From NCBI GenBank assembly GCA_963710275.1, contig CAVPZS010000005.1, positions 496,001 to 560,000 on the forward strand: DNA of 64,000 nucleotides, read 5' to 3'. Numbering within the stretch: position 1 is the first letter of the stretch; each line of letters begins with the position of its first letter. The notes below the pieces were generated by a model. The model did no database searches, had not been told where the DNA came from, and saw nothing but the letters and a program-made list of their open reading frames with translations. The stretch comes from Rhodoblastus sp963710275 (GTDB lineage: Bacteria; Pseudomonadota; Alphaproteobacteria; Rhizobiales; Beijerinckiaceae). Positions 9,051 to 19,562 of this stretch are shown here, piece after piece. The translations under genes and the position numbers were made by a program.

Positions 9051-9139
9051 CCGCTTTCCGTATTTCCCTTGTCACCGGGCCCGACGAAAACGGGGCCGTA
9101 GCCCCGCATCATAATCTTCAATTTCCGTGCGCGCACGTT

Positions 9140-10960
9140 TCAATCGGCCTGTTCCTTCGACCGTTCCGCGCGTTTACGATCATTGGGATCGAGGATGGCC
9201 TTGCGAAGGCGGATCGATTTTGGCGTTACTTCAACAAGCTCGTCGTTTTCAATATAGGCGAGCGACTTTTCGAGCGTCATGCGGATCGGCGTCGTGAGTT
9301 TTACGGCTTCGTCCTTGCCGGCTGCGCGAACGTTGGTGAGCTTCTTGCCCTTCAGCACGTTCACTTCCAGGTCATTGTCGCGTGTGTGCTGACCGATGAT
9401 CATGCCGGCATAAACCTTGATTCCCGGGTCAATCATCATCGGGCCGCGATCTTCCAGATTCCACATGGCATAGGCGACAGCCTCGCCTTGATCATTGGAA
9501 ATCAGCACGCCATTGCGCCGCCCCTGGATGTCGCCCTTGTAAGGCGCATATTCATGGAACAGTCGGTTCATGATTGCGGTACCGCGCGTATCCGTCAGCA
9601 ACTCGCCCTGATAGCCGATCAAACCTCGGGTCGGAGCGTGGAAGACCAAGCGCAGCCGATTACCGCCGGAGGGCCGCATTTCGATCATATCCGCCTTGCG
9701 CTCCGACATTTTTTGCACGACCACGCCGGAAAATTCTTCGTCGACGTCGATGACGACTTCCTCGATCGGCTCGAGCCGTGTTCCGTCTTCCGCCTTTTGG
9801 AAAACGACGCGAGGGCGGGAAATTCCCAGTTCGAAACCTTCGCGACGCATGGTTTCGATCAGAATCGCGAGCTGCAATTCGCCGCGGCCAGAAACAATGT
9901 AGGAATCCGCGCCGGGCGAATCCTCGATCTTCAGCGCCACATTGCCCTCGGCCTCCTTGTAAAGGCGGTCACGAATGACGCGGCTGGTCACCTTGTCGCC
10001 CTCGGTTCCGGCCAGAGGCGAATCATTGACCAGGAAGGTCATCGACAGCGTTGGGGGATCGATCGGCTGCGCTTGCAAAGGCTCGGACACGTCAGTGGCG
10101 CAGAGCGTGTCGGCGACGTTGAATTTGACGAGGCCCGCGATGGCGACAATATCGCCAGCTTCAGCTTCATCGATCGGCTGCCTTTCGATACCGCGAAAAG
10201 CAAGTATCTTGGAAACGCGTCCCTGTTCGACGACATTGCCCTTGCGATCGAGAACCTTGACCGCCTGATTCGGCTTGACCGAACCGGCGAAAACCCGGCC
10301 CGTGACGATGCGGCCGAGATAGGGATTGGCTTCGAGCAGAGTGCCGAGCATGCGAAAGCCGCCGTCCTCAATTTTCGGCTCAGGCACATGCTTGAGGACG
10401 AGATCGTACAGGGCCGACATGTCTTCGGTTGGCGTGTCCGGGCTTTCAGCCATCCAGCCTTGCTTCGAGGAGCCATAGAGGATCGGAAAATCGAGCTGTT
10501 CATCGTCGGCGTCGAGCGCGGCGAAAAGGTCGAAAACTTCATTGATGACTTCGCTGGGTCGCGCGTCGGGTTTGTCGACCTTGTTGATCGCGACGATCGG
10601 CCTGAGGCCAATCTTCAGAGCCTTGCCGACGACGAATTTCGTCTGCGGCATGGGTCCTTCCGCAGCATCGACCAGAACGATGACGCCGTCGACCATGGAA
10701 AGGATACGCTCGACCTCGCCTCCGAAATCGGCGTGGCCGGGCGTGTCGACGATGTTGATGCGCGTATCCTTCCAGACGATGGAGGTCGCCTTGGCGAGAA
10801 TGGTGATGCCACGCTCTTTTTCGAGATCGTTGGAATCCATCACGCGTTCCGCGACGCGCTGATTGTCTCGAAAGGCGCCCGACTGGCGCAGCAATTGGTC
10901 AACCAATGTGGTCTTGCCATGGTCGACGTGGGCGATGATGGCGATATTACGAAGCTTCAT
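9140..10960 (-). CDS. typA: Ribosome-associated GTPase TypA/BipA
   Basis: Translational GTPase linked to ribosome assembly and stress adaptation. G1 is AHVDHGKTT at the N-terminus, G3 is VDTPGHADFGGEVE and G4 is NKVDKPDA. EF-G-like domains and the BipA-specific C-terminal domain follow, and 606 residues is the full family length. The long open frame on the opposite strand across this gene is a codon-usage shadow. No frameshift was seen. Confidence 0.97.
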   Translation of the reverse strand: MKLRNIAIIAHVDHGKTTLVDQLLRQSGAFRDNQRVAERVMDSNDLEKERGITILAKATSIVWKDTRINIVDTPGHADFGGEVERILSMVDGVIVLVDAAEGPMPQTKFVVGKALKIGLRPIVAINKVDKPDARPSEVINEVFDLFAALDADDEQLDFPILYGSSKQGWMAESPDTPTEDMSALYDLVLKHVPEPKIEDGGFRMLGTLLEANPYLGRIVTGRVFAGSVKPNQAVKVLDRKGNVVEQGRVSKILAFRGIERQPIDEAEAGDIVAIAGLVKFNVADTLCATDVSEPLQAQPIDPPTLSMTFLVNDSPLAGTEGDKVTSRVIRDRLYKEAEGNVALKIEDSPGADSYIVSGRGELQLAILIETMRREGFELGISRPRVVFQKAEDGTRLEPIEEVVIDVDEEFSGVVVQKMSERKADMIEMRPSGGNRLRLVFHAPTRGLIGYQGELLTDTRGTAIMNRLFHEYAPYKGDIQGRRNGVLISNDQGEAVAYAMWNLEDRGPMMIDPGIKVYAGMIIGQHTRDNDLEVNVLKGKKLTNVRAAGKDEAVKLTTPIRMTLEKSLAYIENDELVEVTPKSIRLRKAILDPNDRKRAERSKEQAD

Positions 10961-11264
10961 GGGGGCCTGGGCTTTGGAGCTTACCCGCGAAAAGCCACCG
11001 ACTTTCCGGACTGGATATGCATGCGTTGAAACAGAGAGGGGAGCTTTCCTTTCCCGATCAGATCGGTCAGGGCCAAGCTCTGGCGAAACGCGACGCGCCG
11101 GTTGCAGTCACGCGAAAAATCATTTCCGTCAGAAATAACGGATCTATGACATTAGGATGACCGCTAACGTCGAGACGAAAGACGATTTGCGGCCTGCTCT
11201 ATATGAAAACAGCACGCTTGAAAACCCGCGCTCCGACAAGGAGCGGGTCGAACGATCTGAGCGA

Positions 11265-12599
11265 TCAATTTTTTGTCCGTCGTTCCCACACGGATTCGGG
11301 CAATTTCAACGCAATTTCGGTTCGCCGGTCGGCGATCGCGAGGCGGGCCTGTTGCACCGCCAAGGTCAGGGCCGCGAGTTGATGGCCGTCCAGTTTGGGC
11401 ATATGGGCGGCGGCAAGCGACTGCGTGAGAATGCCGTCGATTTCCAGTTCGAGCCTGGCCAGGGTCGGCGCATCGACCGCTTCGCGCCCGGCTTTCAAGA
11501 TCGTCAGCGCCTGTTCCATCAGCTGGTCGAATCGCGCATAACCGCGAACGGCCAGCCGGCTAGCCAGCGTTGCGGCGCCGGATACGAGCACGCTCCCGAT
11601 CATGGCGCCGATGTAAATCATGTCGCTGTATTTATCGAAGAATGTCTCCTCTTCGCCGTCGAGATAGGCTGCGGCGCCAGGGTGGGTCGGAAGCACGCCG
11701 CCCTTGTCGGTTTCCGGCGCCTCGATGTGGTTTGCGACAGGAGCAACTGTCGCGGCGGCTGACCTTGCCGCGAGAATCAGACGGGTGACGTCGCTGACGG
11801 TTGAGTTCGCAAGATCGTTCCGCGCAACCAGGCGGAGCGTCGCGCCAATCGTCTCGATATTCTCGGAAGGGCGCGATGGCGATCCGCCGAACGCTCCTCG
11901 CAATATTTCGGTGGCCTCCAATCCCGGAAATTTCTTGGCGATGGCGTTGGATTCGAGAATGGGAACAAAATCGGGCGCTTCGGCCGGCGCAACGCTGTGC
12001 GACAAAATTTGCACGACGTCCGAGAGTTGGGGCGAATCAAACCGGCCGAAAGCCAGAACAGCATCGACTTCTCCCGCGTGAACCAGTTTTTCGAGACCGG
12101 CCAAATCCGTTGGCCGTCTGCTTATGGCCTCGCGAGGCAGGGAATATTGCGCCTCGATGGTGTCCAGCAGCGTCTGATTGGCTTCCTGAGACTCATCGGA
12201 GGCGACGATGGCGACCCGCTTGCCCTTGAGATCGGAGACATTTGCATAGCTTGCTCCCGGCGGCGCGGCGATCACCGCGTATTGGTGAGCCAGGATCAGC
12301 ACGGTCGCGGCGTCGGTCGGCATGGCGATGTCGGAACGGACGACCGCGAGATCGACGCCGCTGTCTTCCATGGCTTTGGCGGCGGCGCGCGCATCATTGG
12401 TCAAGACAAAGCGAAATCGGAGCGCCGCATGGCTTCGGATGAATTCCTGATTGAGAGCCGCGAGCAATTTTTGCGAGTCGCTTCCGCGCTGGACCGCGAC
12501 GTGCAAGAAAGTGGGGCGCTCATAGAAATAGATACCGATGATGGCCAAGGCCACCAATCCCGTCGCAAGCGCTATCATCAAGGGAAGAATGCGTTGCAT
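11265..12599 (-). CDS. TAXI-family TRAP transporter solute-binding-like protein, membrane anchored
   Basis: TAXI (TRAP-associated extracytoplasmic immunogenic) family. An N-terminal hydrophobic helix (LMIALATGLVALAIIGIYFY) is followed by a receptor domain with QRGSDSQKLLAAL, DLAVVRSD and DLKGKRVAIVASDES. A second hydrophobic segment (IYIGAMIGSVLVSG) lies near residue 350, then a cytoplasmic tail. This two-helix arrangement is known in a TAXI subgroup not encoded beside DctQM permeases, and none is found here. I prefer the ATG at 12599, because the upstream ATG at 12635 adds unusual residues. The ligand is unknown. Confidence 0.8.
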   Translation of the reverse strand: MQRILPLMIALATGLVALAIIGIYFYERPTFLHVAVQRGSDSQKLLAALNQEFIRSHAALRFRFVLTNDARAAAKAMEDSGVDLAVVRSDIAMPTDAATVLILAHQYAVIAAPPGASYANVSDLKGKRVAIVASDESQEANQTLLDTIEAQYSLPREAISRRPTDLAGLEKLVHAGEVDAVLAFGRFDSPQLSDVVQILSHSVAPAEAPDFVPILESNAIAKKFPGLEATEILRGAFGGSPSRPSENIETIGATLRLVARNDLANSTVSDVTRLILAARSAAATVAPVANHIEAPETDKGGVLPTHPGAAAYLDGEEETFFDKYSDMIYIGAMIGSVLVSGAATLASRLAVRGYARFDQLMEQALTILKAGREAVDAPTLARLELEIDGILTQSLAAAHMPKLDGHQLAALTLAVQQARLAIADRRTEIALKLPESVWERRTKN

Positions 12600-12706
12600 G
12601 GCGCCTCTTGCTCGAAAAATGCTTCGAGTTTGCAAGGGATCAGCGAGTCGCGCCTATTTTACGGCGTCGCCGAAGGTTCTACGCTCCGGCTATCCAAAAG
12701 TTTCCG

Positions 12707-13948
12707 TCAGACCTTTGAAAGCTTCTGTTCGCGCTTCGCCAAAGTGCGGAGACGCAGCGCGTTCAGCTTGATGAAGCCGGCGGCGTCGCGGTGATCATAG
12801 GCGACGGCGCCCTCCTCGAAGGTCACCAGCTCCTGATCGTAAAGCGAAAAGCGGCTTTCCCGGCCGACAACGGCGACATTGCCCTTGTAAAGCTTCAGGC
12901 GCACCCGACCGGCAACCTTTTCCTGACTCTTGTCGATCAGGCCCTGCAGCAACTCGCGTTCAGGCGAGAACCAGAAGCCATTATAAATCAACTCGGCGTA
13001 TTTCGGCATGAGCTCATCCTTGAGATGCGCCGCGCCGCGGTCGAGCGTGATCGATTCGATGCCACGATGGGCGAAATAAAGGATTGTGCCGCCGGGCGTC
13101 TCGTACATGCCGCGCGACTTCATGCCGACAAAACGATTTTCGACCAGGTCGAGCCGGCCAATGCCATTCACGCGGCCAAGCTCGTTGAGTCGGGTCAGAA
13201 GATTGGCGGGCGAGAGCTTTTCTCCATCGATGGCGACAGCGTCGCCCTTTTCAAAATCAATGGTGATGTAGGTTGGCTTATCCGGCGCCTGTTCGGGATC
13301 GACGGTCCTGGAATAGACATAATCCGGTGTTTCCTCCGCGGGGTCTTCCAGAACCTTGCCTTCCGAGGATGTATGCAGAAGGTTGGCGTCGGTCGAGAAG
13401 GGCGATTCGCCGCGTTTGTCCTTGGCGATCGGGATCTGGTGCTTTTCGGCGAATTCGATCAGGGCCGTCCGCGAGGCTAAATCCCATTCGCGCCAGGGCG
13501 CGATCACCTTGATATCGGGCTCGAGGGCGTAATAGGCAAGTTCGAAGCGGACCTGATCGTTACCCTTGCCGGTAGCCCCATGACAAACGGCGTCGGCGCC
13601 GACTTTCCGAGCGATTTCGATCTGGCGCTTGGAGATCAAGGGACGTGCGATCGACGTGCCAAGGAGATAGAGGCCTTCATATTGCGCGTTGGCGCGGAAC
13701 ATGGGGAAGACATAGTCGCGCACGAATTCTTCGCGCAGATCCTCGATGAAAATGTTTTCCGGCTTGATGCCCAGCAACTCGGCTTTCTTGCGCGCCGGCT
13801 CAAGTTCCTCGCCCTGTCCGAGATCGGCGGTGAAAGTGATGACCTCACAGCCATAGGTCGTCTGCAGCCATTTAAGGATGATGGACGTATCCAGACCGCC
13901 GGAATAGGCAAGAACGACGCGTTTGATTTCTTTGCTGGGCTTCGACAT
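12707..13948 (-). CDS. argG: Argininosuccinate synthase
   Basis: ATP-dependent condensation of citrulline and aspartate, the penultimate step of arginine synthesis. The N-terminal PP-loop AYSGGLDTSIILKWL and the GATGKGNDQVRFELAYYAL block are typical, and 413 residues is the usual length. It is a single gene with its own upstream gap after maeB. No argH was found in the window. Confidence 0.97.
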   Translation of the reverse strand: MSKPSKEIKRVVLAYSGGLDTSIILKWLQTTYGCEVITFTADLGQGEELEPARKKAELLGIKPENIFIEDLREEFVRDYVFPMFRANAQYEGLYLLGTSIARPLISKRQIEIARKVGADAVCHGATGKGNDQVRFELAYYALEPDIKVIAPWREWDLASRTALIEFAEKHQIPIAKDKRGESPFSTDANLLHTSSEGKVLEDPAEETPDYVYSRTVDPEQAPDKPTYITIDFEKGDAVAIDGEKLSPANLLTRLNELGRVNGIGRLDLVENRFVGMKSRGMYETPGGTILYFAHRGIESITLDRGAAHLKDELMPKYAELIYNGFWFSPERELLQGLIDKSQEKVAGRVRLKLYKGNVAVVGRESRFSLYDQELVTFEEGAVAYDHRDAAGFIKLNALRLRTLAKREQKLSKV

Positions 13949-14006
13949 TGAACCATGATCCGCTGGAAAAAACGGCGCGACTATAGGCGCGCGATCACAG
14001 GACGCA

Positions 14007-14032
14007 ACCCCGCCGTCTGAAAACGGCGGGGT
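14007..14032 (-). terminator. Likely terminator downstream of maeB
   Basis: A ten-base perfect stem (14007-14016 with 14023-14032, ACCCCGCCGT / ACGGCGGGGT) with a six-base loop lies a dozen bases beyond the maeB stop. The downstream T tract on the minus strand is weak, so it may be a stem barrier rather than a classical intrinsic terminator. Confidence 0.55.
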
Positions 14033-14043
14033 CGTTTGCCTGT

Positions 14044-16332
14044 TCAGCTGCCGGCGTTGAACGCGGCCAGGGCGGCCATGTTGACGATATCCGAGTCCTT
14101 GCCGCCAAGCTGCACGATCTGCACCGACTTGTCGAAGCCGACGAGCAGCGGGCCGATGACGGTGGCTCCCCCAAGCTCAAGCAGCATCTTGGTAGAGATG
14201 GATGCGGCGTGGAATGCTGGCATGATCAGCACATTGGCGGTATCGGTCAGGCGGCAGAACGGATAGAGCGCCATCGCCTCCTTGTTGAGGGCGACATCGG
14301 CGGCCATTTCGCCGTCATATTCGAAATCGACGTGGCGTTCGTCGAGAAGGCGCACCGCTTCCTTCACCCGAATCGAACGTTCGCCCGGCGGATGGCCGAA
14401 ATTCGAAAAAGCCAGCATCGCGACCCGAGGCTCGTAGCCAAGGCGTCGCGCAAAGCCGGCCGCCTCAATGGCGATATCGGCAAGATCTTCCGCTTCAGGC
14501 ATTTCGGTGATCGCGGTGTCTGCCACGAGGATGGGACGACCTCGCGCCAATATGAGCGAAACGCCAATCAGGCGGTGACCCGGCTTGGTATCGATGACGC
14601 GCTGGATTTCCTCGAGGGTGATGGAAAAATTACGCGTGACGCCTGTCACCATGGCGTCGGCGTCGCCTGCGGCGACCATGGCCGCTGCGTAATGGTTGCG
14701 ATCATTATTAATGATGCGCTGGCAATCGCGCGCGAGGAAACCTTTGCGCTGCAGCCGCTCATAGAGCATTTGCGCGTAAGAGCTGGTGCGTTGGGAAATT
14801 CGGGCATTCTGAACTTCGATGAGCTTTTCGTCGAGTTCAAGTCCGGAATTTCGGGCGACCTCGGCGACGCGCTCCTCGCGCCCGACCAGAATGGCCGAAC
14901 CCAGGCCCTGGTTCACAAACGCCATTGCGGCGCGAATGACCTGTTCTTCTTCGCCTTCTGCAAAAACCACGCGCTTGGGATTGCGCTTCACGCGGTCCAT
15001 GATCGTTTGCATCATGCCGGCGACCGGATCGCGGCGCGCCGACAATTGGGCGCGATAGGCTTCCATGTCGATGATCGGCTTGCGCGCAACGCCGGTGTCC
15101 ATCGCGGCCTGCGCTACGGCCGGCGGAACGATGGAAATGAGGCGCGGATCGAACGGCACGGGAATCAGATAATCGCGGCCAAATCGCGGCCGCTCGCCTT
15201 GGTAGGCGCGGGCGACGTCGTCAGGCACGTCTTCGCGAGCCAGTTGGGCTAGCGCGTGGACGGCGGCGATTTTCATTTCCATGTTGATCGTCTTGGCGCG
15301 CACGTCGAGAGCGCCGCGGAAAATGTAAGGAAATCCCAGAACATTATTGACCTGGTTGGGGTAATCGGATCGTCCGGTCGCCACGATGGCGTCCGGACGC
15401 ACGGCATGGGCGTCCTCCGGCGTGATTTCGGGGTCGGGATTGGCCATGGCGAAAATGATCGGATGCGCGGACATGGATTTCACCATTTCGGGGGTCAGAG
15501 CGCCCTTCGCGGAGAGGCCGAAGAAGATATCGGCGTCGACCATGGCCTCGGCCAAGGTGCGCTTGTCGGTGGCGATGGCATGCGCGGACTTCCATTGGTT
15601 CATGCCCTCGGCCCGACCTCGATAGACGACGCCCTTGGTGTCGCACAGCGTCACGTTTTCCGGCGCAAAGCCGACGGCCTTGATCAGATCCAGGCAAGCG
15701 ATGCCGGCCGCGCCGGCGCCGTTGCACACCAGTTTCGTCTTCTTGATGTCGCGCCCCGTGAGGTGAATGGCGTTGATCATGCCGGCGGTCGCGATGATCG
15801 CAGTGCCATGCTGGTCATCATGGAAGACGGGAATATCCATCAGTTCGCGCAAGCGCTCTTCGATGATGAAACATTCGGGAGCCTTGATATCTTCGAGGTT
15901 GATTCCGCCAAAGGTCGGTCCGAGGTAACGCACCGCGTTGATAAATTCTTCCGGATCTTCGGTTCCCACTTCGAGATCGATCGAATCGACATCCGCGAAG
16001 CGCTTGAAAAGGACGCATTTGCCTTCCATGACCGGCTTCGACGACAAGGCGCCAAGATTGCCCAAACCGAGAATGGCCGTGCCGTTGGTGATCACCGCGA
16101 CCAGGTTGCCCTTGATCGTGTAATCATAGGCCTTGGACGGATCCTCGGCGATGGCGAGGACAGGCACGGCGACGCCCGGCGAATAGGCGAGCGACAGATC
16201 GCGTTGGGTCGCCATCGGTTTGGTCGGCGTGATCTGGAATTTTCCTGGCCGTCCCCGCGAATGGAACTGCAGCGCTTCCTGATCCGTGAAAGTCTGTCGT
16301 TTGGCGCGGCTCGGCTTCGTGTCGGACATCAT
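14044..16332 (-). CDS. maeB: NADP-dependent malic enzyme with phosphotransacetylase-like C-terminal domain
   Basis: Oxidative decarboxylation of malate to pyruvate, supplying NADPH. The malic enzyme half includes YSPGVAVPVLAIAED, the DDQHGTA motif and the NADP-binding NGAGAAGIACLDLI. From about residue 430 a phosphate acetyltransferase-like domain follows (PKRVVFAEGEEEQVIRAA). In these long MaeB proteins that half is regulatory, commonly sensing acetyl-CoA. Paired ATGs at 16332 and 16329 follow AGAGAAAG; an upstream ATG at 16392 is less likely. Length and frame are intact. Confidence 0.95.
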   Translation of the reverse strand: MMSDTKPSRAKRQTFTDQEALQFHSRGRPGKFQITPTKPMATQRDLSLAYSPGVAVPVLAIAEDPSKAYDYTIKGNLVAVITNGTAILGLGNLGALSSKPVMEGKCVLFKRFADVDSIDLEVGTEDPEEFINAVRYLGPTFGGINLEDIKAPECFIIEERLRELMDIPVFHDDQHGTAIIATAGMINAIHLTGRDIKKTKLVCNGAGAAGIACLDLIKAVGFAPENVTLCDTKGVVYRGRAEGMNQWKSAHAIATDKRTLAEAMVDADIFFGLSAKGALTPEMVKSMSAHPIIFAMANPDPEITPEDAHAVRPDAIVATGRSDYPNQVNNVLGFPYIFRGALDVRAKTINMEMKIAAVHALAQLAREDVPDDVARAYQGERPRFGRDYLIPVPFDPRLISIVPPAVAQAAMDTGVARKPIIDMEAYRAQLSARRDPVAGMMQTIMDRVKRNPKRVVFAEGEEEQVIRAAMAFVNQGLGSAILVGREERVAEVARNSGLELDEKLIEVQNARISQRTSSYAQMLYERLQRKGFLARDCQRIINNDRNHYAAAMVAAGDADAMVTGVTRNFSITLEEIQRVIDTKPGHRLIGVSLILARGRPILVADTAITEMPEAEDLADIAIEAAGFARRLGYEPRVAMLAFSNFGHPPGERSIRVKEAVRLLDERHVDFEYDGEMAADVALNKEAMALYPFCRLTDTANVLIMPAFHAASISTKMLLELGGATVIGPLLVGFDKSVQIVQLGGKDSDIVNMAALAAFNAGS

Positions 16333-16550
16333 GCTTTCTCTGTTTGGCTCTGACTGAGCGGCGAACTTAGACGCCTGGGCGCAAGAAATCACAAGCAGTC
16401 CTTTCGAATAGAGCGTTTTTTGCGCCCTGAGCCCAGGGGATGCCTGGTCCGGGGCCGAAAGTCGTTGGAAAACCCCTTTTTCGCCTATGATCCGGGGTGC
16501 GGGACCGAGATTGCTTTGCTAGTTTCGCGCCTTGGCATTTCGAGGACTTG

Positions 16551-19378
16551 ATGAGCGACAACGACCCCACCGGCGCGGACGACGTTTTCGACGTTAAAGC
16601 GGCCCTTGTTTCGTCCGATCAGGGTAGCGCCAGCGAATCTGTAAAGTCCACGCCGCGCCGGACGAAGCCGAAAGAGCGGGACAAGGCCAAGCCGGAGACG
16701 GCTGATCGCGTAACGCCGATGATGGCGCAATTTCTCGAAATCAAGGCCGCCAATCCGCACTGTCTCCTTTTTTACAGGATGGGCGATTTTTACGAGCTGT
16801 TTTTTGAAGACGCCGAAATCGCGTCCCGGACGCTTGGCATCGTCCTGACAAAACGAGGCAAGCATCTCGGCCAGGACATACCCATGTGCGGGGTGCCCAT
16901 CGAAAGGTCCGACGATTATTTGCAGCGCCTGATCTCGCAGGGGCATCGAGTCGCCGTCTGCGAACAGATCGAAGATCCGGCCGAAGCGCGCAAGCGCGGA
17001 CCAAAATCCGTTGTTCGCCGTGACGTCGTTCGGCTCGTCACGCCCGGCACCTTGACCGAAGAACGGTTGCTGGAGCCGGGCCGCGCAAATCTCTTCGTCG
17101 CCATTGCCCGTCAGCGACTGAGCGAGACGAATTGGCTGTTCGGCATTGCCGCGGTCGACATTTCAACCGGCGTGTTCGACGTCTACGAGACCGATTTTTC
17201 CGGTTTGGCAGCTTTGTTAGCGCGATTGGAGCCACGCGAAATTATCGCTAATGAAGCGATCATGGCTGACGAAGGCCTCGTTCGCATTCTGCGGGAGACC
17301 GGCGCAGCGCTTGGCGCCTTTGGGGCGGGCCACGACCGAGGGAGCGACGGCGGAACGCCGGTTGCTGGAATTCTACGGCGTGGCGACGCTTGAAGGCTTC
17401 GGGCCGTTAACGCGCGCGGAGATCAACGCTGCGAGCGCCGCGATCGCCTATGTCGAGAGAACGCAGTTTGCCTCTCGTCCTCGTTTGTCTCGTCCCAGTC
17501 GTTCGCAAGATAGCGCGGCGATGGAGATCGACGCCGCGACTCGCGCCAATCTCGAGTTGATGCGTACGCTGACTGGCCAACGCGGCGGCTCGCTGATTTC
17601 CGTCCTTGACCGCACGACTACGCCTGCGGGCGCGCGCACCCTGGCCGAATGGTTGGCGGCTCCCTTGCGTGATCGCGAGAAAATCTGCGCGCGGCAGGAG
17701 GCGGTTGGATTTTTTGCCGAGGATCCGTTGATCCGCTCGGATCTGAGACATGGCTTGAAGGGCGTCCCGGACATGATGCGGGCCCTGGGACGGCTGGCTT
17801 TGGGCCGCGGCGGTCCGCGCGACCTTGCGGCGGTGAGGGACGGCCTGTTCGTCGCGAGGGATTGTGGCCTCAAGCTGGAGGCGAAGGCGCCACCCTACTT
17901 GCTGGCCAAGGCCGCAGCTTTTCTGGCTGGCGTCGATTTGACTTTGCCGCAGGAGCTAAGCGTGGCTTTGGCGGATGACTTGCCGCTTGATCGGCGAGAC
18001 GGCCATTTTATCCGATCGCGCTATGAGGGGCGGCTGGACGAGGTCCGCGAATTGCGTGACGAAAGCCGCCGCGTCGTCGCCGCTCTGCAGGGGCGATATT
18101 TTGAACTGGCGGAGACGCGGCAGCTCAAGATCAAGCACAACAATTTTTTGGGCTATTTCATTGAAGTGTCACAGGCTCAAGGCGAACGTTTGCTCCGGCC
18201 GCCTTTCAACGCGACATTCATCCATCGGCAAACCATGGCTGACGCCATGCGTTTCTCGACGACCGAACTGGCCGAACTGGAAGGAAGAATCACCAATGCC
18301 GCCGATGAGGCGCTCGCTCTGGAGCAAAGTCTGTTCGACAGACTGGCGGCCCAGGCGCAAGCGCGCGCGGCCGAAATCGAAGCGGCGGCCCGGGCGCTCG
18401 CAGCCGTGGATGTTCTCTCCGCGCTGGCCGAAATCGCCATCGACGCCGATTGGGTCCGGCCCAAGGTCGATGACAGTCTGGCTTTCGAGATCGTCGGCGG
18501 TCGCCATCCCGTGGTGGAAGAGGCGCTCAAGTCGCGCGGCGAGCCTTTCGTGCCTAACGATTGCGATCTGTCGGGGACAACAGGCAAACGCCCAAAGGAC
18601 GCCGGCGGCCGGGTGGCGGTCGTCACCGGACCGAACATGGCGGGCAAATCGACATTCCTGCGCCAGAACGCCTTGATCGCGGTGCTGGCGCAGATCGGCT
18701 CCTTCGTTCCCGCTAAATCGGCCCATATGGGCGTCGTCGACCGGCTTTTTTCGCGTGTCGGCGCATCCGACGATCTGGCGCGCGGCCGGTCAACCTTCAT
18801 GGTCGAGATGGTCGAAACCGCGGCCATCCTCAACCAGGCCAGCGACAGATCCCTGGTCATCCTTGACGAAATCGGCCGCGGCACCGCGACCTATGACGGT
18901 TTGTCCATCGCCTGGGCGGTCATGGAGCATCTGCATGAAACCAATCGTTCGCGGGCGCTGTTCGCGACCCATTTTCATGAGTTGACCCATTTCGGGTCAG
19001 CGCCTGCCTCGCCTCACCAACCTTTGCATGCGCGTGACCGACTGGAACGGCGAAGTCGTCTTTTTGCATGAAGTGGCGCGCGGCGCAGCCGACCGATCCT
19101 ATGGCGTCCAGGTCGCGAAGCTCGCGGGTTTGCCGCCGAAGGTGGTCGAGCGCGCGCGCCATATTTTGGCGGAATTGGAGCAAACTGACCGGCAGCGCGC
19201 CCGTCGAGCGGCTGGTGGCGGACCTTCCGCTCTTTCGCCATACCGGAACCTCCGCCGGCCGCGCCAAATCGGTCTAATACGTTGCTTTCGGCCCTCGAAT
19301 CATTAAATCCCGATGAAATGACGCCACGCGAGGCGCTGGAAGCTTTATACGCGCTGAAAAAAGCCGCTCTCTTCTGAA
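16551..19378 (+). pseudogene. mutS: DNA mismatch repair protein MutS, four frameshifts as written
   Basis: Mismatch-recognition ATPase. The frame opens at 16551. The N-terminal mismatch-binding motif FYRMGDFYELFFEDA and the C-terminal Walker A TGPNMAGKSTFLRQ and Walker B LDEIGRGTATYDG are all readable. The frame is broken near 17330 (GGGG run), 18995 (GGG run), 19180 and 19270. Removing one base at each site restores AFGRATTEGATAERRL, HELTHFGQRLPRLTNL, DRQRPVERLVADLP and AKSSNTLLSALESL. The reading then ends in ALYALKKAALF at 19378. All four look like +1 insertions, so either the consensus is wrong here or the strain is a natural mutator. Confidence 0.9.
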
Positions 19379-19386
19379 AAGCGGCT
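19357..19386 (-). terminator. Terminator downstream of the ABC transporter operon, overlapping the mutS 3' end
   Basis: A seven-base stem AGCCGCT (19362-19368) / AGCGGCT (19380-19386) is followed on the minus strand by six T. It starts 12 bases beyond the TAA at 19398. That position supports the view that the ATPase reading frame really extended to 19398. It overlaps the last codons of mutS. Confidence 0.6.
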
Positions 19387-19397
19387 GCTAAATCTGA

Positions 19398-19562
19398 TTA
19401 ATTAGGGTTTTCCAGACTGAACATTTCCGACTTTTCGTCGTAGGCGAACAGTTCGGCGTAACGGGCCCATGAAATCACGGTTTCCAGCGTCTGTTCCGCA
19501 TAATCTTCCGACATATAGTCCTCGAGTTCGTTGCGGAATCGCAGCCGGCTGGCGCCGAGTGG
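19398..19562 (-). pseudogene. Conserved C-terminal end of the ABC ATPase beyond an in-frame TAG
   Basis: Directly beyond the TAG at 19563-19565, the same frame continues as a conserved protein end: RNELEDYMSEDYAEQTLETV, then ISWARYAELFAYDEKSEMFS, stop TAA at 19398. This matches how AAA-associated ABC ATPases of this group normally finish. The upstream gene has therefore lost its last 50 or so residues by a nonsense change, or the consensus has compensating errors near 19550-19565. Confidence 0.75.

Noticed and set aside
8909..11029. 706-codon open frame on the plus strand
   Set aside because: It is antisense to typA and regB, whose motifs are clear; composition is that of a codon-bias shadow.
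14209..16353. Long plus-strand frames across maeB
   Set aside because: Shadows of the minus-strand maeB gene; no recognisable motif.
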